From Calendula officinalis (lineage: Eukaryota; Streptophyta; Magnoliopsida; Asterales; Asteraceae), in NCBI GenBank assembly GCA_963853835.1, contig OY970820.1:80782909-80846908 (forward strand): a stretch of DNA of 64,000 nucleotides, in the 5' to 3' direction. The notes beneath the pieces were generated by a model. The model did no database searches, was not told the DNA's origin, and was given only the letters and a program-made list of their open reading frames with translations. The translations under genes and the position numbers were made by a program. The first letter of the stretch is position 1, and each line of letters starts with the position of its first letter. This document shows positions 36,090 through 46,551 of this stretch, piece after piece.

Positions 36090-36435
36090 AATCCAGCTTT
36101 TTATGCCATAATCCGTAATATCTGAAGTCTGGTTCCGTTGCACAATCCAGCTTTTTATGCCGTAATCATAGAATGCCGGTTTTATGGAAATTATATTGAG
36201 TCGTGTATCACTTCTGAATAGTTATTTATTTGTTTCCTTGTATGTAGGAAGCCGTATTTAAATATTTATTTGTTTCCTTGTATGTAGGATCTTTTAAATA
36301 GTTATTTATTTGTTTCCTTGTATGTAGGAAGCCGTATATGGAGCATATGAATGTAGACCGTAAGCCGTACCAGATTCATTTGCCGTATATGGAGCGTATG
36401 AATGTAGACCGTAAGCTGTACCAGATTCGTTTGTA
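36090..36435. repeat. Compound minisatellite
   Basis: Three kinds of unit follow each other: AATCCAGCTTTTTATGCC twice (36091, 36142); TATTTATTTGTTTCCTTGTA followed by TGTAGGA three times (about 36223, 36263, 36303); and a 51-bp unit beginning GCCGTATATGGAGC twice (36331, 36382). The last unit starts inside the end of the third middle unit, so the array grew in steps. Confidence 0.85.
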
Positions 36436-36756
36436 TTAGTGCAAATGACGTGGACCAATCAGGGAATTCCAAGTGGCATTATGGACGAATAGGAATGCTT
36501 GGAATTCCAATGGTGTCAAACCCTCTTCAAATTTAGGCATCATATATAGGGTAGGATTAGAAGTTTGCAAAGACGTGTATAAAATTATCCCTAAAACAAT
36601 ACATAGTTAGTTATACAATTTTTTAGTAAAAGACTAAACAAAAAATGAACACGGGCAGCAAAAATTTGACGATCAGAACCCCTTTCATGCTCAATATATC
36701 GACCAATAGAAACTTTTCGACCATAAATCCATGTAGAAATTCATCTGAACGTCTTA
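36436..36756. other. Flank of the Harbinger element
   Basis: Non-coding. The open frame starting at 36645 runs through the element border and a C-run and is not credible as a gene. Confidence 0.45.
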
Positions 36757-38517
36757 GGCTATCCGGTACGGGTCCACGCCCACCGGCGTGGGGTGTGATA
36801 TGGCACAGCCACGGCGTGACGACGAGCGAACACCGCCCCCCCCCCCCCCCCCCAACGGCGTGGGGGGTTGGCGTGGTGGAAAGGTGGGAGGAGGCACAGC
36901 GTACAATGGTGTGGAGGGGAGCGTTTTGGGCCGAATATAGCCGTTGGCAACAGCTATATAGCTGTTGGAATTGAAAAAAAAAACTTTTTTTTTTAATTAT
37001 TCCCCTATATATGTTTACATACTTTCACTCATTTTACACACAAAATTAATCCATTTTACTCTCTACAAACTCCTATCTTCATACATCTCTACTTACAATG
37101 GATCCATACAACAACTCTCTACAAACACCTAACCAACCTTCACAACAAAATACACCACCGAACCTTGGATTTGGTGGCTACGAGCAATATATCAACATCC
37201 TAAATTCCGGTGTTGCCCCACCTCCACAATTTTATCCACAAACCGCACCTCAATTTCATCAAGCTCAATTTCAACAACCCCAATATTCACAAAATGTATC
37301 TCAATTTGCACCCATATGCCAATATTTTCAACAACAAGCAATTGCTCAACAAACCCAAACACAAGAACCACAAGTGAGGGGGAGCAAGTGAAAGGGGAAA
37401 GGGAAAAGGAAAGAAAAAGAAGTTGTTGAAGAAGTTGTGGAAGAAGATGTGGAAGAAGACACACAACTTTCATGGACGGAAAATGAGGAAATTGCGTTGT
37501 GCCGAGCTTGTTGTGGCACTTCTAAAAACGAGAAAGACGGGAATGACATAAGAATTAAAAAGTATTGGGAAGCCATTCTTTCTAAATTTCATAGCTTCAT
37601 GGGAGTCCCGCCATACCGAAAAGACAATAGTCTTAGTAGCAAATGGCGTGACATAAACAACAAGGTTACAAAATTTAATGGTATATACAACAAACTTTCG
37701 TCTGAAAGAAGTAGCGGAATGGCCGAGTTTGATGTTTTGGAGGCCGCCAAGAAACAATACAAAGTTGAAAAAAAGGGCTATAATTTTGAGCTAGATCGAC
37801 ATTGGTTGATTTTAAAAGAGGATCCAAAATGGACCGGCACAATTACTAAAGATCAACAACAATCGAAGCGCTCAAGAAGTTCACAATCGGTTGATGTTTT
37901 TGATGGTCGTTCTCGTGTCGACCTTAATGCAGGGGATGATGACCTTCCATATGACCTATTCGACGACATTGATGAAACCCCAACTCCTCAACGACCAATT
38001 GGAAGAGACAAGGCTAAACGAGCGGGTAGGCATGCGGCGGAAAAGGAAGCGAAGAGCAAGCATAGGGAAGAAATTCAAAAATAATTAAGCGACCACGTTG
38101 ACGCAACCGAACAAAGAATGATCAATAATTTGAATATTTTGAATATGCAACCGACGCCAGACATGATGCAAGAAGATCTTGAACATCTACTTGCCGCGAA
38201 GGAAAGGGCCCGAAAAGCCATGAGCGAGTTAGGATTGTAGTTTTTAAATTTTTAGTTTTTAAAATTTTAAGTATTGTTATTTTTAATTTTAAGTATTTGT
38301 ATTTTTAATTTAATGTATTGTTATTTTAATTTTAACGGAAGTTTAATATTATGTTTAAAAAATAAATGGAAATGAAACGATGAGATGGAAAATAAAATGG
38401 TGTGGTGTGGTGGGTATTTCCACCAAATGAAGTGGTGTGGTGGTGGTGTTGTTGCTTAGGTGGAGATGATGTGGCAGAAAAAATGGGTACCACATGTGGT
38501 ACCCATACCCCATAACC
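36757..38517 (+). mobile_element. PIF/Harbinger element carrying only ORF1
   Basis: Ends GGCTATCCGGTACGGGTCC (left) and, on the other strand, GGTTATGGGGTATGGGTAC (right) are imperfect inverted repeats, flanked by TTA duplications (36754-36756, 38518-38520). At 1.76 kb it contains an ORF1-type gene but no DDE transposase, so it is non-autonomous. A run of 18 C (36836-36853) lies near the left end. Confidence 0.75.
37098..38240 (+). pseudogene. Harbinger ORF1 / Myb-like NAM-associated protein, two premature stops
   Basis: One frame runs from ATG 37098 to TAG 38240, broken only by TGA at 37389-37391 and TAA at 38082-38084. After a Gln/Pro-rich N-terminus (about 95 residues) comes a Myb/trihelix-like domain, LSWTENEEIALCRACCG ... 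IKKYWEAILSKFHSFMG ... SLSSKWRDINNKVTKF, then an acidic linker and a charged C-terminal helix ending ARKAMSELGL. This is the family often mis-annotated in plant genomes as glutathione S-transferase T3-like; it corresponds to the DNA-binding ORF1 of PIF/Harbinger transposons. With two nonsense codons it is unlikely to make full-length protein, though the rest of the frame is intact, so the lesions look recent. Confidence 0.8.
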
Positions 38518-38520
38518 TTA

Positions 38521-39125
38521 GTTGAATATCAAAAATCAAATTTGAAATCTATGGCCCACTTGATTTAAACACCGTAAGGTTCCTTCTTTTACAAATGTAA
38601 TACAGTATATTGTAGTCCAGATTTACATTTGCCATGTTTTCCAATTATTTCCAGAGTGGTGTACCAAATCGTTAATTGAAGTTATCTGCATCTACCCAAA
38701 TTCTAGCATCCCAAACTTTATCCTATACACATGATCCACACATTCAATTCGAGAGTCACAAAAGGGCATAATGTTGACTGTAAAATCAATTTCGGAGTCA
38801 CAAAAATCGAGTACATTTTTAATTGTTATCCTTATATAGATCGTGTGTAACTTACTAGATTATTAATTCATGGTTATCGTTAATGTTACTTGATATTAGA
38901 TTGAACATGTAGTTTTTCTAAATTTGGGTCTTATGGAAACTATCATGTTATAGTATAACTTTTTCTTATAGCAAGTATAGATGAATCAGAATCTAGTATT
39001 TAAAATTATTTATCTTTTTTATTTACTAACAAACATCTAAATTCCAATTTCAGCTTGCTAACTATCTTTTTTAGTGATTGTTAAATCCATGGTAATTCAC
39101 ATAGATGTCAGATATGTTTTAAAGT
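38521..39125. other. Intergenic DNA
   Basis: No coding signal or repeat ends seen between the Harbinger element and the microsatellite. Confidence 0.45.
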
Positions 39126-39147
39126 ATTATTATTATTATTATTATTA

Positions 39148-39245
<98 letters not shown>

Positions 39246-39246
39246 T
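39126..39246. repeat. (ATT)n microsatellite, about 40 units
   Basis: An almost perfect ATT array of about 120 bp with one G interruption near 39150. Such length is expected to vary between individuals. Confidence 0.97.
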
Positions 39247-39335
39247 TATTGCATTTTTTACGGGGTAAACAATGGCATATGAAATGTAGCGAATATTATA
39301 ATGTATTTGCATTTTTTAGTACTGTCGTGTAACAT

Positions 39336-40551
39336 TTTTTTTTTGGAAACGGCAAAAGAATAGAATCAACTTAGCAAGAAGCTAAGGGAAAGTACAAGAC
39401 AAGAACAAAGAAACAAATAACTAAAAAGGAGAAATATTCCAATCCACCCAATTAACACCAATTTTACTCCTATGTTTTACCCACAAAAAAGAAGTAGATA
39501 TTATGTCTCCCGCGATGTCCGTGTGTGACTTGAAATTTGTTGAAGATAACCTCATTCCGCGCCTTCCATCCACACCAAATAATGCATTGGATTATTGTGT
39601 TCAGCACCATCTGTTTTTTGTGGCAATCCCCCCAACTCGAACCGAATTCAATAAGGTCGTTTACGGAACCAAATGACGGTAATGAAATGTTGCACGAATT
39701 AAATATCCAAGAGATGACGTTTACCATGCGCGGGCATCGTATAAAAGCATGAACCACATTTTCCTCCTCTGCATTACACACTGAACAAATGATCGAACCC
39801 ACGTCGACACCTCTATTTTTGCTAGCGGCACGCGACCAAGGCCAATTCTCCACACCAGGCATTTTACTTTCAACGGGGTAGCACTAGACCAGGGCATGTT
39901 GAGTAGATGACAATTGCTCGTCCACCCAGCCCCTAATGTTGCGGACTGCGAATGACCCATATTTTGCAAGAAAGTTTGTCGATGTCATTGTTCAGACGGA
40001 CAGTACTTAGCAGAAGCAAAAGGTCACGAATTTCAGTGGAATTATTCCCCACCCCGTTAATCCAATTCCATGAGAAACCCACAGTGGTTACTAATGAGAC
40101 ACGATTTACTCTTTTCGTTAGCATATAAAGTAGGGAACTTATGCTGCAATGGAGTAGATACAATCCAAACATCTTTCCAAAATAAAAAATTGTTCCCGCC
40201 ACCAATTTTTAGAGTGAAAACAGTGAAGAAGTCGTGACCCAAGTTTTTTAGATCACCTTCAATTCTTGCAATATTATTCCAGACCCCAACCGGATTACTT
40301 TTCACCATGCGATGTATTGGTTTCTTACTTAATTTGTGAATTGCCATAATAATACTCTTCCAAATACTATGTGACCCGTCCCTTAGTTTCCACCACCATT
40401 TTAGAAGTAGAGCGATATTTTGGGCCTTCAATGAGCCTACTCCAAGACCACCCTTTTGTTTTGAGGCAATAACCGTGGACCATGCAACCCAATGAATTTT
40501 TTTCACATCTGCACTACCGCCCCATAAAAATTTCCTTCTTTCACATCTGCC
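39336..40551 (-). mobile_element. 5'-truncated LINE (A)
   Basis: Minus-strand pieces encode the end of a plant L1-type reverse transcriptase (RRKFLWGGSADVKKIHWVAW, KGGLGVGSLKAQN, GGGNNFLFWKDVW) and the C-terminal zinc-finger region (CSVCNAEEENVVHAFIRCPR). The frame is broken more than once. A T-run (39336-39344) marks the poly(A) tail, and the 10-bp duplication CGTGTAACAT flanks the insert (39326-39335, 40552-40561), so both borders are defined. Confidence 0.88.
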
Positions 40552-40561
40552 CGTGTAACAT

Positions 40562-40734
40562 ATACGTACAGAAAATAAGAACAAATACTGTATATATTAT
40601 GACAGCATTAAAACATGTATTACATAATTAGGTAGCCGTTGTTAGTGGAAAAATGACAAAAGTCAAACGCTCATTTACTCTTGACGTATTATTGCACGGG
40701 GTTTATGAAAAAAAATTTTGAACGGCAAAAACGA
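40562..40734. other. Short spacer between two LINE copies
   Basis: No feature recognised. Confidence 0.4.
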
Positions 40735-41212
40735 CAACAAAAATGAGTTTCGGCAATGCCATCACCCGCTTTAAAACCCCAAGAAACTTATATAAATAAA
40801 AAAAAGGCTAGTGATAAGCTAAGATACAAATAGTTTGAAATACAAAAACAAACACCAACACCAAGCCTAAAAACTTACACAAAAATAAAACCCAAACTCG
40901 ACAATAACAAAACCAATACTTAACACGCCATTGGGTCAACACACCACATGGGCCAATCGGAACTGCCCCACTTAACTTGCGATCTGTATTTGATCCAAAA
41001 AAATGCTTGGGCATGAGCTTCCCCAACTATGGAACTATGACCACCTTGAGTCTTGTTGAAAACACACTCATTCATGTTTTTCCAAATAAGCCACAACAAC
41101 GTAAGTACCGCCGTAATGAAATGACTTGCCTTAATTCTTGACATATTAGCCCGGTCCTTCCAATCCATCAGATCCTCCGCCCCTCGAATTAATCCAATAT
41201 CAATAGACCACC
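40735..41212 (-). mobile_element. LINE (B), 3' part, downstream of the Copia insertion
   Basis: Encodes the very end of a LINE ORF2 (RSIDIGLIRGAEDL..., LWLIWKNMNECVFN...) to a stop near 40921, then a 3' UTR ending GGTGATGGCATTGCCG, the same style of tail as LINE D (53226-53245). It continues at 50630 after the Copia element is removed. Confidence 0.75.
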
Positions 41213-41830
41213 TGTTGGAGTAAAACACAGATCAACTTATTACTGATGCTGCAGTTAGTACTGACATACTTAGTACTGATGGGGCAGAACATGTTACTAC
41301 TGATGAAGTTGATGCTGGTGTATACTATAACTTAGTTACTACTGATCATGAAAAGATTGAAGATACTACTGATCTTAGTAGTTACTACTGACGATGGTTT
41401 CTGGACTTACTACTGATCACCAAGTTTACTACTGATGTTACATATTTACTACTGGTGATGAGTTTTACTACTGATACGCGTTTTTGAAGAATATCAAGTC
41501 CGAGATCTTCGTAGAGATAGTTATAGAATGTAAATCAATGTATATTTTTATTATTCGATGTAAATCAAGTCCTAGAATAACTAGAGTAAATAGTTTAGCT
41601 TCAAGGACTATTATAAATAGTTCCTTACGAATTGTAAACGTACGTGTGTATTGTTAACTCGATAATATACATTGAAGCTTTTTGTGAAACTGTGTTCTTA
41701 ATACTTTCGCATATTGTTTACAGTTCATTGTTCTTAATTACATTGATATAGTGTTGATCCGCTGCAACTTCTATATTCAATTAGATCTAAAGGTATTTAT
41801 TAACTTCTCTATAGTTAATCGATCCTGACA
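41213..41830 (+). repeat. 5' LTR of the young Copia element
   Basis: TGTTGGAG...TGACA. Contains eight TACTACTG octamers (41295-41473) and a TATA box TATAAATAG (41612-41620) about 140 bp beyond the last one. This places the octamers in U3, upstream of transcription start. Confidence 0.97.
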
Positions 41831-41832
41831 AG

Positions 41833-41844
41833 TGGTATCAGAGC
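41833..41844 (+). promoter_or_regulatory. Primer binding site, initiator tRNA-Met
   Basis: TGGTATCAGAGC begins two bases after the 5' LTR. Confidence 0.92.
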
Positions 41845-41910
41845 TTATTGGTTCTAGATCTACTATTTGTTAAGAACAACAAAAAGTTTTAATCTTTAAA
41901 ACACACAACA

Positions 41911-44478
41911 TTGTTAATCATGTCGGATAACAATGAAAGCACTCAGGCCAACAAAATCCCCATTCTCACTCCCAATAACTTTGGGATATGGAAGAATCGT
42001 ATTAAGCAATACATGCTTATTACAGATTATTCTATGTGGGAAGTTGTCCTTGAAGGAAACAAAACTGGTCCTGGTCAAGCAAGCAGCTCTGCAACTGAGG
42101 CAGACAAACTTAAGTGTGAGAAGGAAAAGAAGGACAAGGGCATCGAACTCAAAACTCTAAGCACTCTACTACTGGCCATTCCTAACGATTATCAACATCT
42201 CTTTGTTGAGTATGATGATGCAAAGATACTATGGGAAGCACTGGAGAAGAGATTTGTTGGGACCAAGAGCACTAAGAGGAACATGAAGTCTGTTCTTAAA
42301 CAAGACTTTGAAAATTTCAAAGGAAAACCCAATGAAACACTCACTCAAGTGTTTGACAGATTCAACAAGCTAATTGGTGAACTTAACCAGGTTGGGGTTA
42401 AGATGGATCAAGAAGATGTCAACATGAAGTTCCTAAGATCTCTTAGTGAAGAATGGGCCATGTATACTGTGGTATATAGACAAAGAGATGCTTTAGAAGA
42501 AAAAGAGTTGGATGAACTATACAATGATCTCAGAGTATTTGAAACTAAGGTAAACCAAAAGAACCCTTCTATTTCTTCTAATAATGCTGCATTTGTCTCT
42601 AGTACAGGTCAAGTTCAGGAAACCTCTATAGGAAAGGCTGCAGATTCTGAAGATGCTGCAAGAGAATCCTTCTTCACTAGTCATGTGCATACTGCATTGA
42701 TTAGTGATGACCTGGAACAATTGAATCCAGATGATCTTGAGGAGATGGATCTTAAATGGCAGATGGCTATGCTGAGCCTAAGGACCAAAAGATTCTTAAA
42801 GAGGACAGGTAGGACAAGCCTCAACTTCAACAAAGGTGACAAAGCAGGATTTGACAAAGCTAAAGTCAAATGTTACAACTGTAACAACCTTGGTCACTTT
42901 GCAAAAGAATGTCCTCAGCCAGACAAAAGATCAAAATCAACTGCTCTTGTTTCACAACAAGGACAAGGTTATGACTGGAGCTTCCAAGCAGAAGAGCATG
43001 CTCAAAATCAAGCTCTCATGGCCTTTACTGACATCAAAACTGAGGTAAAATCTAAACCTTGTACTTCTGAATGTGCTAAAATTATTAAAACCTTAGAAAA
43101 AGAAAACACTAAATTAAATGAAGATTTAGCAAAAGCAGTCAGAAGAAATCATGAGTTTGATAGTGTGATTGCTGATCAAGAACATCAAATAAAGGTCTAC
43201 AAGATGATTGATCAAAGAATAAAGGAAGAATTGCTTCAGGCTGTGGATGAGAAAGAGTTCTATGAAACAAAAAATAAAGAACTAACAAGTAAAATAGAAG
43301 AATGTCAGCTTGAAATTGAACAAAATAAATTAACAATTAAAAAGTTTGAAAGAAGCACTAAAATTCTTGATGAATTAACTAATACTCAAACTACAGAAAA
43401 AGTTATTCATGGGGTGGGATATCATGCTGTACCACCTCCATATAAAATCATTCCACCACTTAAAAACAGCTCAGAAAGAATTATTAATGAATTAAAAACT
43501 GAAAACCAAACTGAACTACATAATGAAACAAATGATTCTTCTGATGATGATCAATCAATTCAATTTACAATCTCTCAAACTGACTCACCAAAATCAATTG
43601 ATACAAGTTTTCACACAGCTCAAAGTCCAAATGAATCTCCAAAATATGATGCAGAAAATATACCTAAAATTCTAAAAAGGGGAAATCAAAGAAACAGAAA
43701 TCAGCTTTTAGAACAAAGAAAAACTATAAAGGCTCAAGATAAAAAATTAAAATGTGTTATTTGCAACAAAGTAAACCACTTAGCAAAGGATTGTCACTTC
43801 AATCCAATAAACTGCAAAGAGTTAAAAGAATTTAAAATTTTTAAAGAAAATGCAAAAACTCTGAAGTTAAAAGATACTACTGGTTCTTCAGTAGTAAATA
43901 AAATTAAAAATCCAATTGCTGAAACTCCAAGATTTGGAAGAAGTGCACCAAGATTTGTGCAAAACAGAAGAGTTGGAAGTCCAAAGAACAGCAATTACTT
44001 CAAAAACAATGGAAAATCCACCCAAAATAAACAATATTTTAAATTTTCCAACACCAGTAGAAACTTTAACAACTTTACTACTGGCGTTAACCCTATTTAT
44101 AATGCTGTATGGTATCAGTACAAAAATACTACTGGTAAAAACCCTAATTTTAAAAATACTACTGCTCCCAAAACAACTTTCAAAAATACTACTGGTGTTA
44201 ACTCTAAAAACACTACTGGTCATTCTAAACATGGTAAGTACCCAAATACTACTGGTCCATCAGTAGTAAAGTATTCAAAAGCTAAAAATCATGGGTATAA
44301 ACCAAGATCAGTAGGAAATTCTCACACCAGTAATAACTCCAAAAGGGCAGTAGTAAAACAACACACCAGTACTAAACAAGTATGGGTACCAAAAGTCTTT
44401 AAAGTTAAATCCCCAAAAGCTCATTTCTCAAAGGATGAACCCAAGACATATAAAGCTTGGGTTCCCAAACTTAACTAA
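41911..44478 (+). CDS. gag: Copia Gag polyprotein
   Basis: An 855-residue intact frame. Gag forms the virus-like particle and packages element RNA. It starts with the UBN2/retrotran_gag pattern (IPILTPNNFGIWKNRIKQYM, LLAIPNDYQH, WEALEKRFVG). It carries a CCHC knuckle CYNCNNLGHFAKEC at about residue 321 and a second, CVICNKVNHLAKDC, at about 615. Between them is a coiled-coil-rich section (about 385-490). The C-terminal basic region (about 655-820) has the repeated tripeptide TTG, encoded by ACTACTGGT, the element's own repeated DNA word. The stop at 44476 is followed by pol in another frame. Upstream are the LTR promoter and primer site. Longer than typical Copia gag because of the C-terminal extension. 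Confidence 0.93.
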   Translation: MLIMSDNNESTQANKIPILTPNNFGIWKNRIKQYMLITDYSMWEVVLEGNKTGPGQASSSATEADKLKCEKEKKDKGIELKTLSTLLLAIPNDYQHLFVEYDDAKILWEALEKRFVGTKSTKRNMKSVLKQDFENFKGKPNETLTQVFDRFNKLIGELNQVGVKMDQEDVNMKFLRSLSEEWAMYTVVYRQRDALEEKELDELYNDLRVFETKVNQKNPSISSNNAAFVSSTGQVQETSIGKAADSEDAARESFFTSHVHTALISDDLEQLNPDDLEEMDLKWQMAMLSLRTKRFLKRTGRTSLNFNKGDKAGFDKAKVKCYNCNNLGHFAKECPQPDKRSKSTALVSQQGQGYDWSFQAEEHAQNQALMAFTDIKTEVKSKPCTSECAKIIKTLEKENTKLNEDLAKAVRRNHEFDSVIADQEHQIKVYKMIDQRIKEELLQAVDEKEFYETKNKELTSKIEECQLEIEQNKLTIKKFERSTKILDELTNTQTTEKVIHGVGYHAVPPPYKIIPPLKNSSERIINELKTENQTELHNETNDSSDDDQSIQFTISQTDSPKSIDTSFHTAQSPNESPKYDAENIPKILKRGNQRNRNQLLEQRKTIKAQDKKLKCVICNKVNHLAKDCHFNPINCKELKEFKIFKENAKTLKLKDTTGSSVVNKIKNPIAETPRFGRSAPRFVQNRRVGSPKNSNYFKNNGKSTQNKQYFKFSNTSRNFNNFTTGVNPIYNAVWYQYKNTTGKNPNFKNTTAPKTTFKNTTGVNSKNTTGHSKHGKYPNTTGPSVVKYSKAKNHGYKPRSVGNSHTSNNSKRAVVKQHTSTKQVWVPKVFKVKSPKAHFSKDEPKTYKAWVPKLN

Positions 44479-44492
44479 TCCTTTACTCTCTT

Positions 44493-45998
44493 GTGCAGAG
44501 CATTCAGATCCCAGAAGAAGGAAGAACATGGCATATTGATAGTGGATGCTCAAGGCACATGACTGGAAATCTGCAAATTCTTAAAGATTTCAAGTCATTT
44601 GATGGAGGATATGTGGCATTTGGTGAGAATCCCCAAAGAGGTATAGTGATCAAGAATAAAGCCAGACTTGTAGCCCAAGGATACACTCAAGAAGAAGGAA
44701 TAGACTATGATGAAGTATATGCTCCTGTTGCTAGAATTGAAGCTATAAGAATATTTCTAGCATATGCCTCATTCAAAAAGTTCAAAGTCTATCAAATGGA
44801 TGTGAAGAGTGCATTCCTATATGGGAAAAGTGAAGAAGAGGTCTATGTTTTCCAACCTCCAGGTTTTGAAGATCCAAAACATGGTGATTATGTGTTCAAA
44901 TTGGATAAAGCTCTATATGGCCTTCATCAGGCACCAAGAGCATGGTATGACACATTATCATCATACCTATTGAAGAACAACTTTAAAAGAGGAGCCATTG
45001 ATAAAACTTTGTTTACAAAGAAAGTCAAAAATGATATTCTACTGGTACAAATTTATGTAGATGATATCATCTTTGGCTCAACCAATGACTTATTATGTAA
45101 AGAATTTGAAGAACTAATGCAAATTAAATTCAAGATGAGCTCTATGGGTCCAATGAACTTCTTCCTTGGACTCCAAGTCAATCAAAGAACAGATGGCATC
45201 TTGATAAATCAATCAAAATATGTCAAAGACATCTTGGAAAAGTTTGATTTGAAAGACAGTAAAAGTGCTAGTACACCAATGGAAACACACAAACACCTAC
45301 ATCCAGATGTTGAGGGGGAGGATGTAGATGAACACTTATATAGATCAATGATAGGTTCCTTGATGTACTTAACTGCCTCAAGACCTGATATCATGTATAG
45401 TGTTTGTGTGTGTGCAAGATATCAAGCAAGACCTAAAGAACTACACTTACAAGCTGTCAAAAGAATATTCAGATACTTGAAAGGCAAACCATCACTAGGT
45501 CTATGGTATCCACATGACTCACCCTTTGAACTAATAGCCTATACAGATAGTGACTATGGAGGTGAATGTCAAGATAGAAAGTCCACTACTGGTGGATGTC
45601 AATTTTTTGGATCAAGACTGGTGTCATGGCAATGTAAGAAGCAGACAAATGTATCAACATCAACTGCTGAAGCAGAATATGTAGTTGCATCTGCTTGTTG
45701 TGCTCAAGTACTCTGGATTCAAAACCAGCTTCTAGACTTTGGTATCTCTATCCTTAAAACTCCTATTTTTATTGATAATCAAAGTGCTATTAGTATTGTG
45801 AACAATCCAGTAAAACACTCAAAAACTAAACACATTGAAATAAGATTTCATTTTATAAGAGATTGCAATGAAAAGAAATTAATCAAAGTTGTTAAAATTC
45901 ATACTGATGATCAATTAGCAGATCTTTTTACAAAAGCATTTGATGTAGGAAGATTCAACTTCTTGGTCAGCAGCATTGGAATGATTTTAATAAATTAA
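44493..45998 (+). CDS. pol: Copia Pol remnant: protease stub fused to reverse transcriptase and RNase H
   Basis: The frame begins with the protease motif HIDSGCSRHMTG and, about 25 residues later, jumps at FGENPQRG to mid-RT (IVIKNKARLVAQGYTQEEG). The rest of protease, all of integrase and the start of RT are missing, joined in frame. RT motifs DVKSAFLYG, LYGLHQAPRAWY and catalytic YVDDIIFG (about residue 188) are present; RNase H motifs YTDSDYGG, STAEAEYV and HIEIRFHFIRD follow. No ATG starts the frame (first sense codon GTG at 44493), and the boundary TTTACTCTCTTGTGCAG resembles a 3' splice site, so expression by splicing or frameshift from gag is possible. It cannot integrate by itself. 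Confidence 0.92.
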   Translation: MQSIQIPEEGRTWHIDSGCSRHMTGNLQILKDFKSFDGGYVAFGENPQRGIVIKNKARLVAQGYTQEEGIDYDEVYAPVARIEAIRIFLAYASFKKFKVYQMDVKSAFLYGKSEEEVYVFQPPGFEDPKHGDYVFKLDKALYGLHQAPRAWYDTLSSYLLKNNFKRGAIDKTLFTKKVKNDILLVQIYVDDIIFGSTNDLLCKEFEELMQIKFKMSSMGPMNFFLGLQVNQRTDGILINQSKYVKDILEKFDLKDSKSASTPMETHKHLHPDVEGEDVDEHLYRSMIGSLMYLTASRPDIMYSVCVCARYQARPKELHLQAVKRIFRYLKGKPSLGLWYPHDSPFELIAYTDSDYGGECQDRKSTTGGCQFFGSRLVSWQCKKQTNVSTSTAEAEYVVASACCAQVLWIQNQLLDFGISILKTPIFIDNQSAISIVNNPVKHSKTKHIEIRFHFIRDCNEKKLIKVVKIHTDDQLADLFTKAFDVGRFNFLVSSIGMILIN

Positions 45999-46053
45999 AT
46001 CTCTTAAAATCATGTGTAAAGTTTTGTTGTAAAAAGTTTTTTTTTAAAGTTTT

Positions 46054-46312
46054 TACTACTGGTAGAACTGCATTACTGGTATGAAGGTGTATGCACAAAA
46101 TACTACTGGTAGTTCATTACTACTGGTGTGTATTAGGTTTACACAAATACTACTGGTAAGTCAGTACTACTGGTATTCACATATACTACTGGTCTTATGT
46201 GTTAATGGTTACTACTGATGTCTATAGTTACTACTGATGTCAAAATCCTTAGTCACTACTGATGTTAGTAAATACTACTGACGTTTTACTACTGATATCT
46301 TATTTACTACTG
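46054..46312 (+). promoter_or_regulatory. TACTACTG array upstream of the extra ORF
   Basis: Eleven exact TACTACTG octamers plus one CACTACTG, mostly followed by GT or AT, spaced about 15-35 bp, in the non-coding spacer after pol. The array ends about 100 bp before a TATA box. It mirrors the LTR array in motif, orientation and distance to TATA. Confidence 0.85.
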
Positions 46313-46412
46313 GTCTTTCAGAAACACAATTACCAAACTAACCCCCATGAAAATAACCGTTATGTTATGATTCGAAGGACATTTTAGTAGTTTTGCAGGT
46401 TAAATCAAAAGA

Positions 46413-46420
46413 TATAAAAG
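46413..46420 (+). promoter_or_regulatory. Internal TATA box for the extra ORF
   Basis: TATAAAAG, with AACCCTAG (46480-46487) in the presumed leader and ATG at 46552, 130 bp downstream. A typical plant core-promoter spacing; the function as a promoter is inferred. Confidence 0.55.
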
Positions 46421-46551
46421 GCGGTAGACGATTAGTTTAGCATTATCTTCACTTCGATTTGCTAAAACCTCTCGATAAACCCTAGCTTTCGATCAAAAAC
46501 TCATCTTCAGTCTTAAAATTCTTAAAAATTTTTCTCTCAAATCACTGCAAA

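Noticed and set aside
36645..36974. 109-residue open frame
   Set aside because: It crosses the Harbinger border and the C18 run; no conserved sequence.
39074..39268. 64-residue poly-Tyr open frame
   Set aside because: Translation of the ATT microsatellite.
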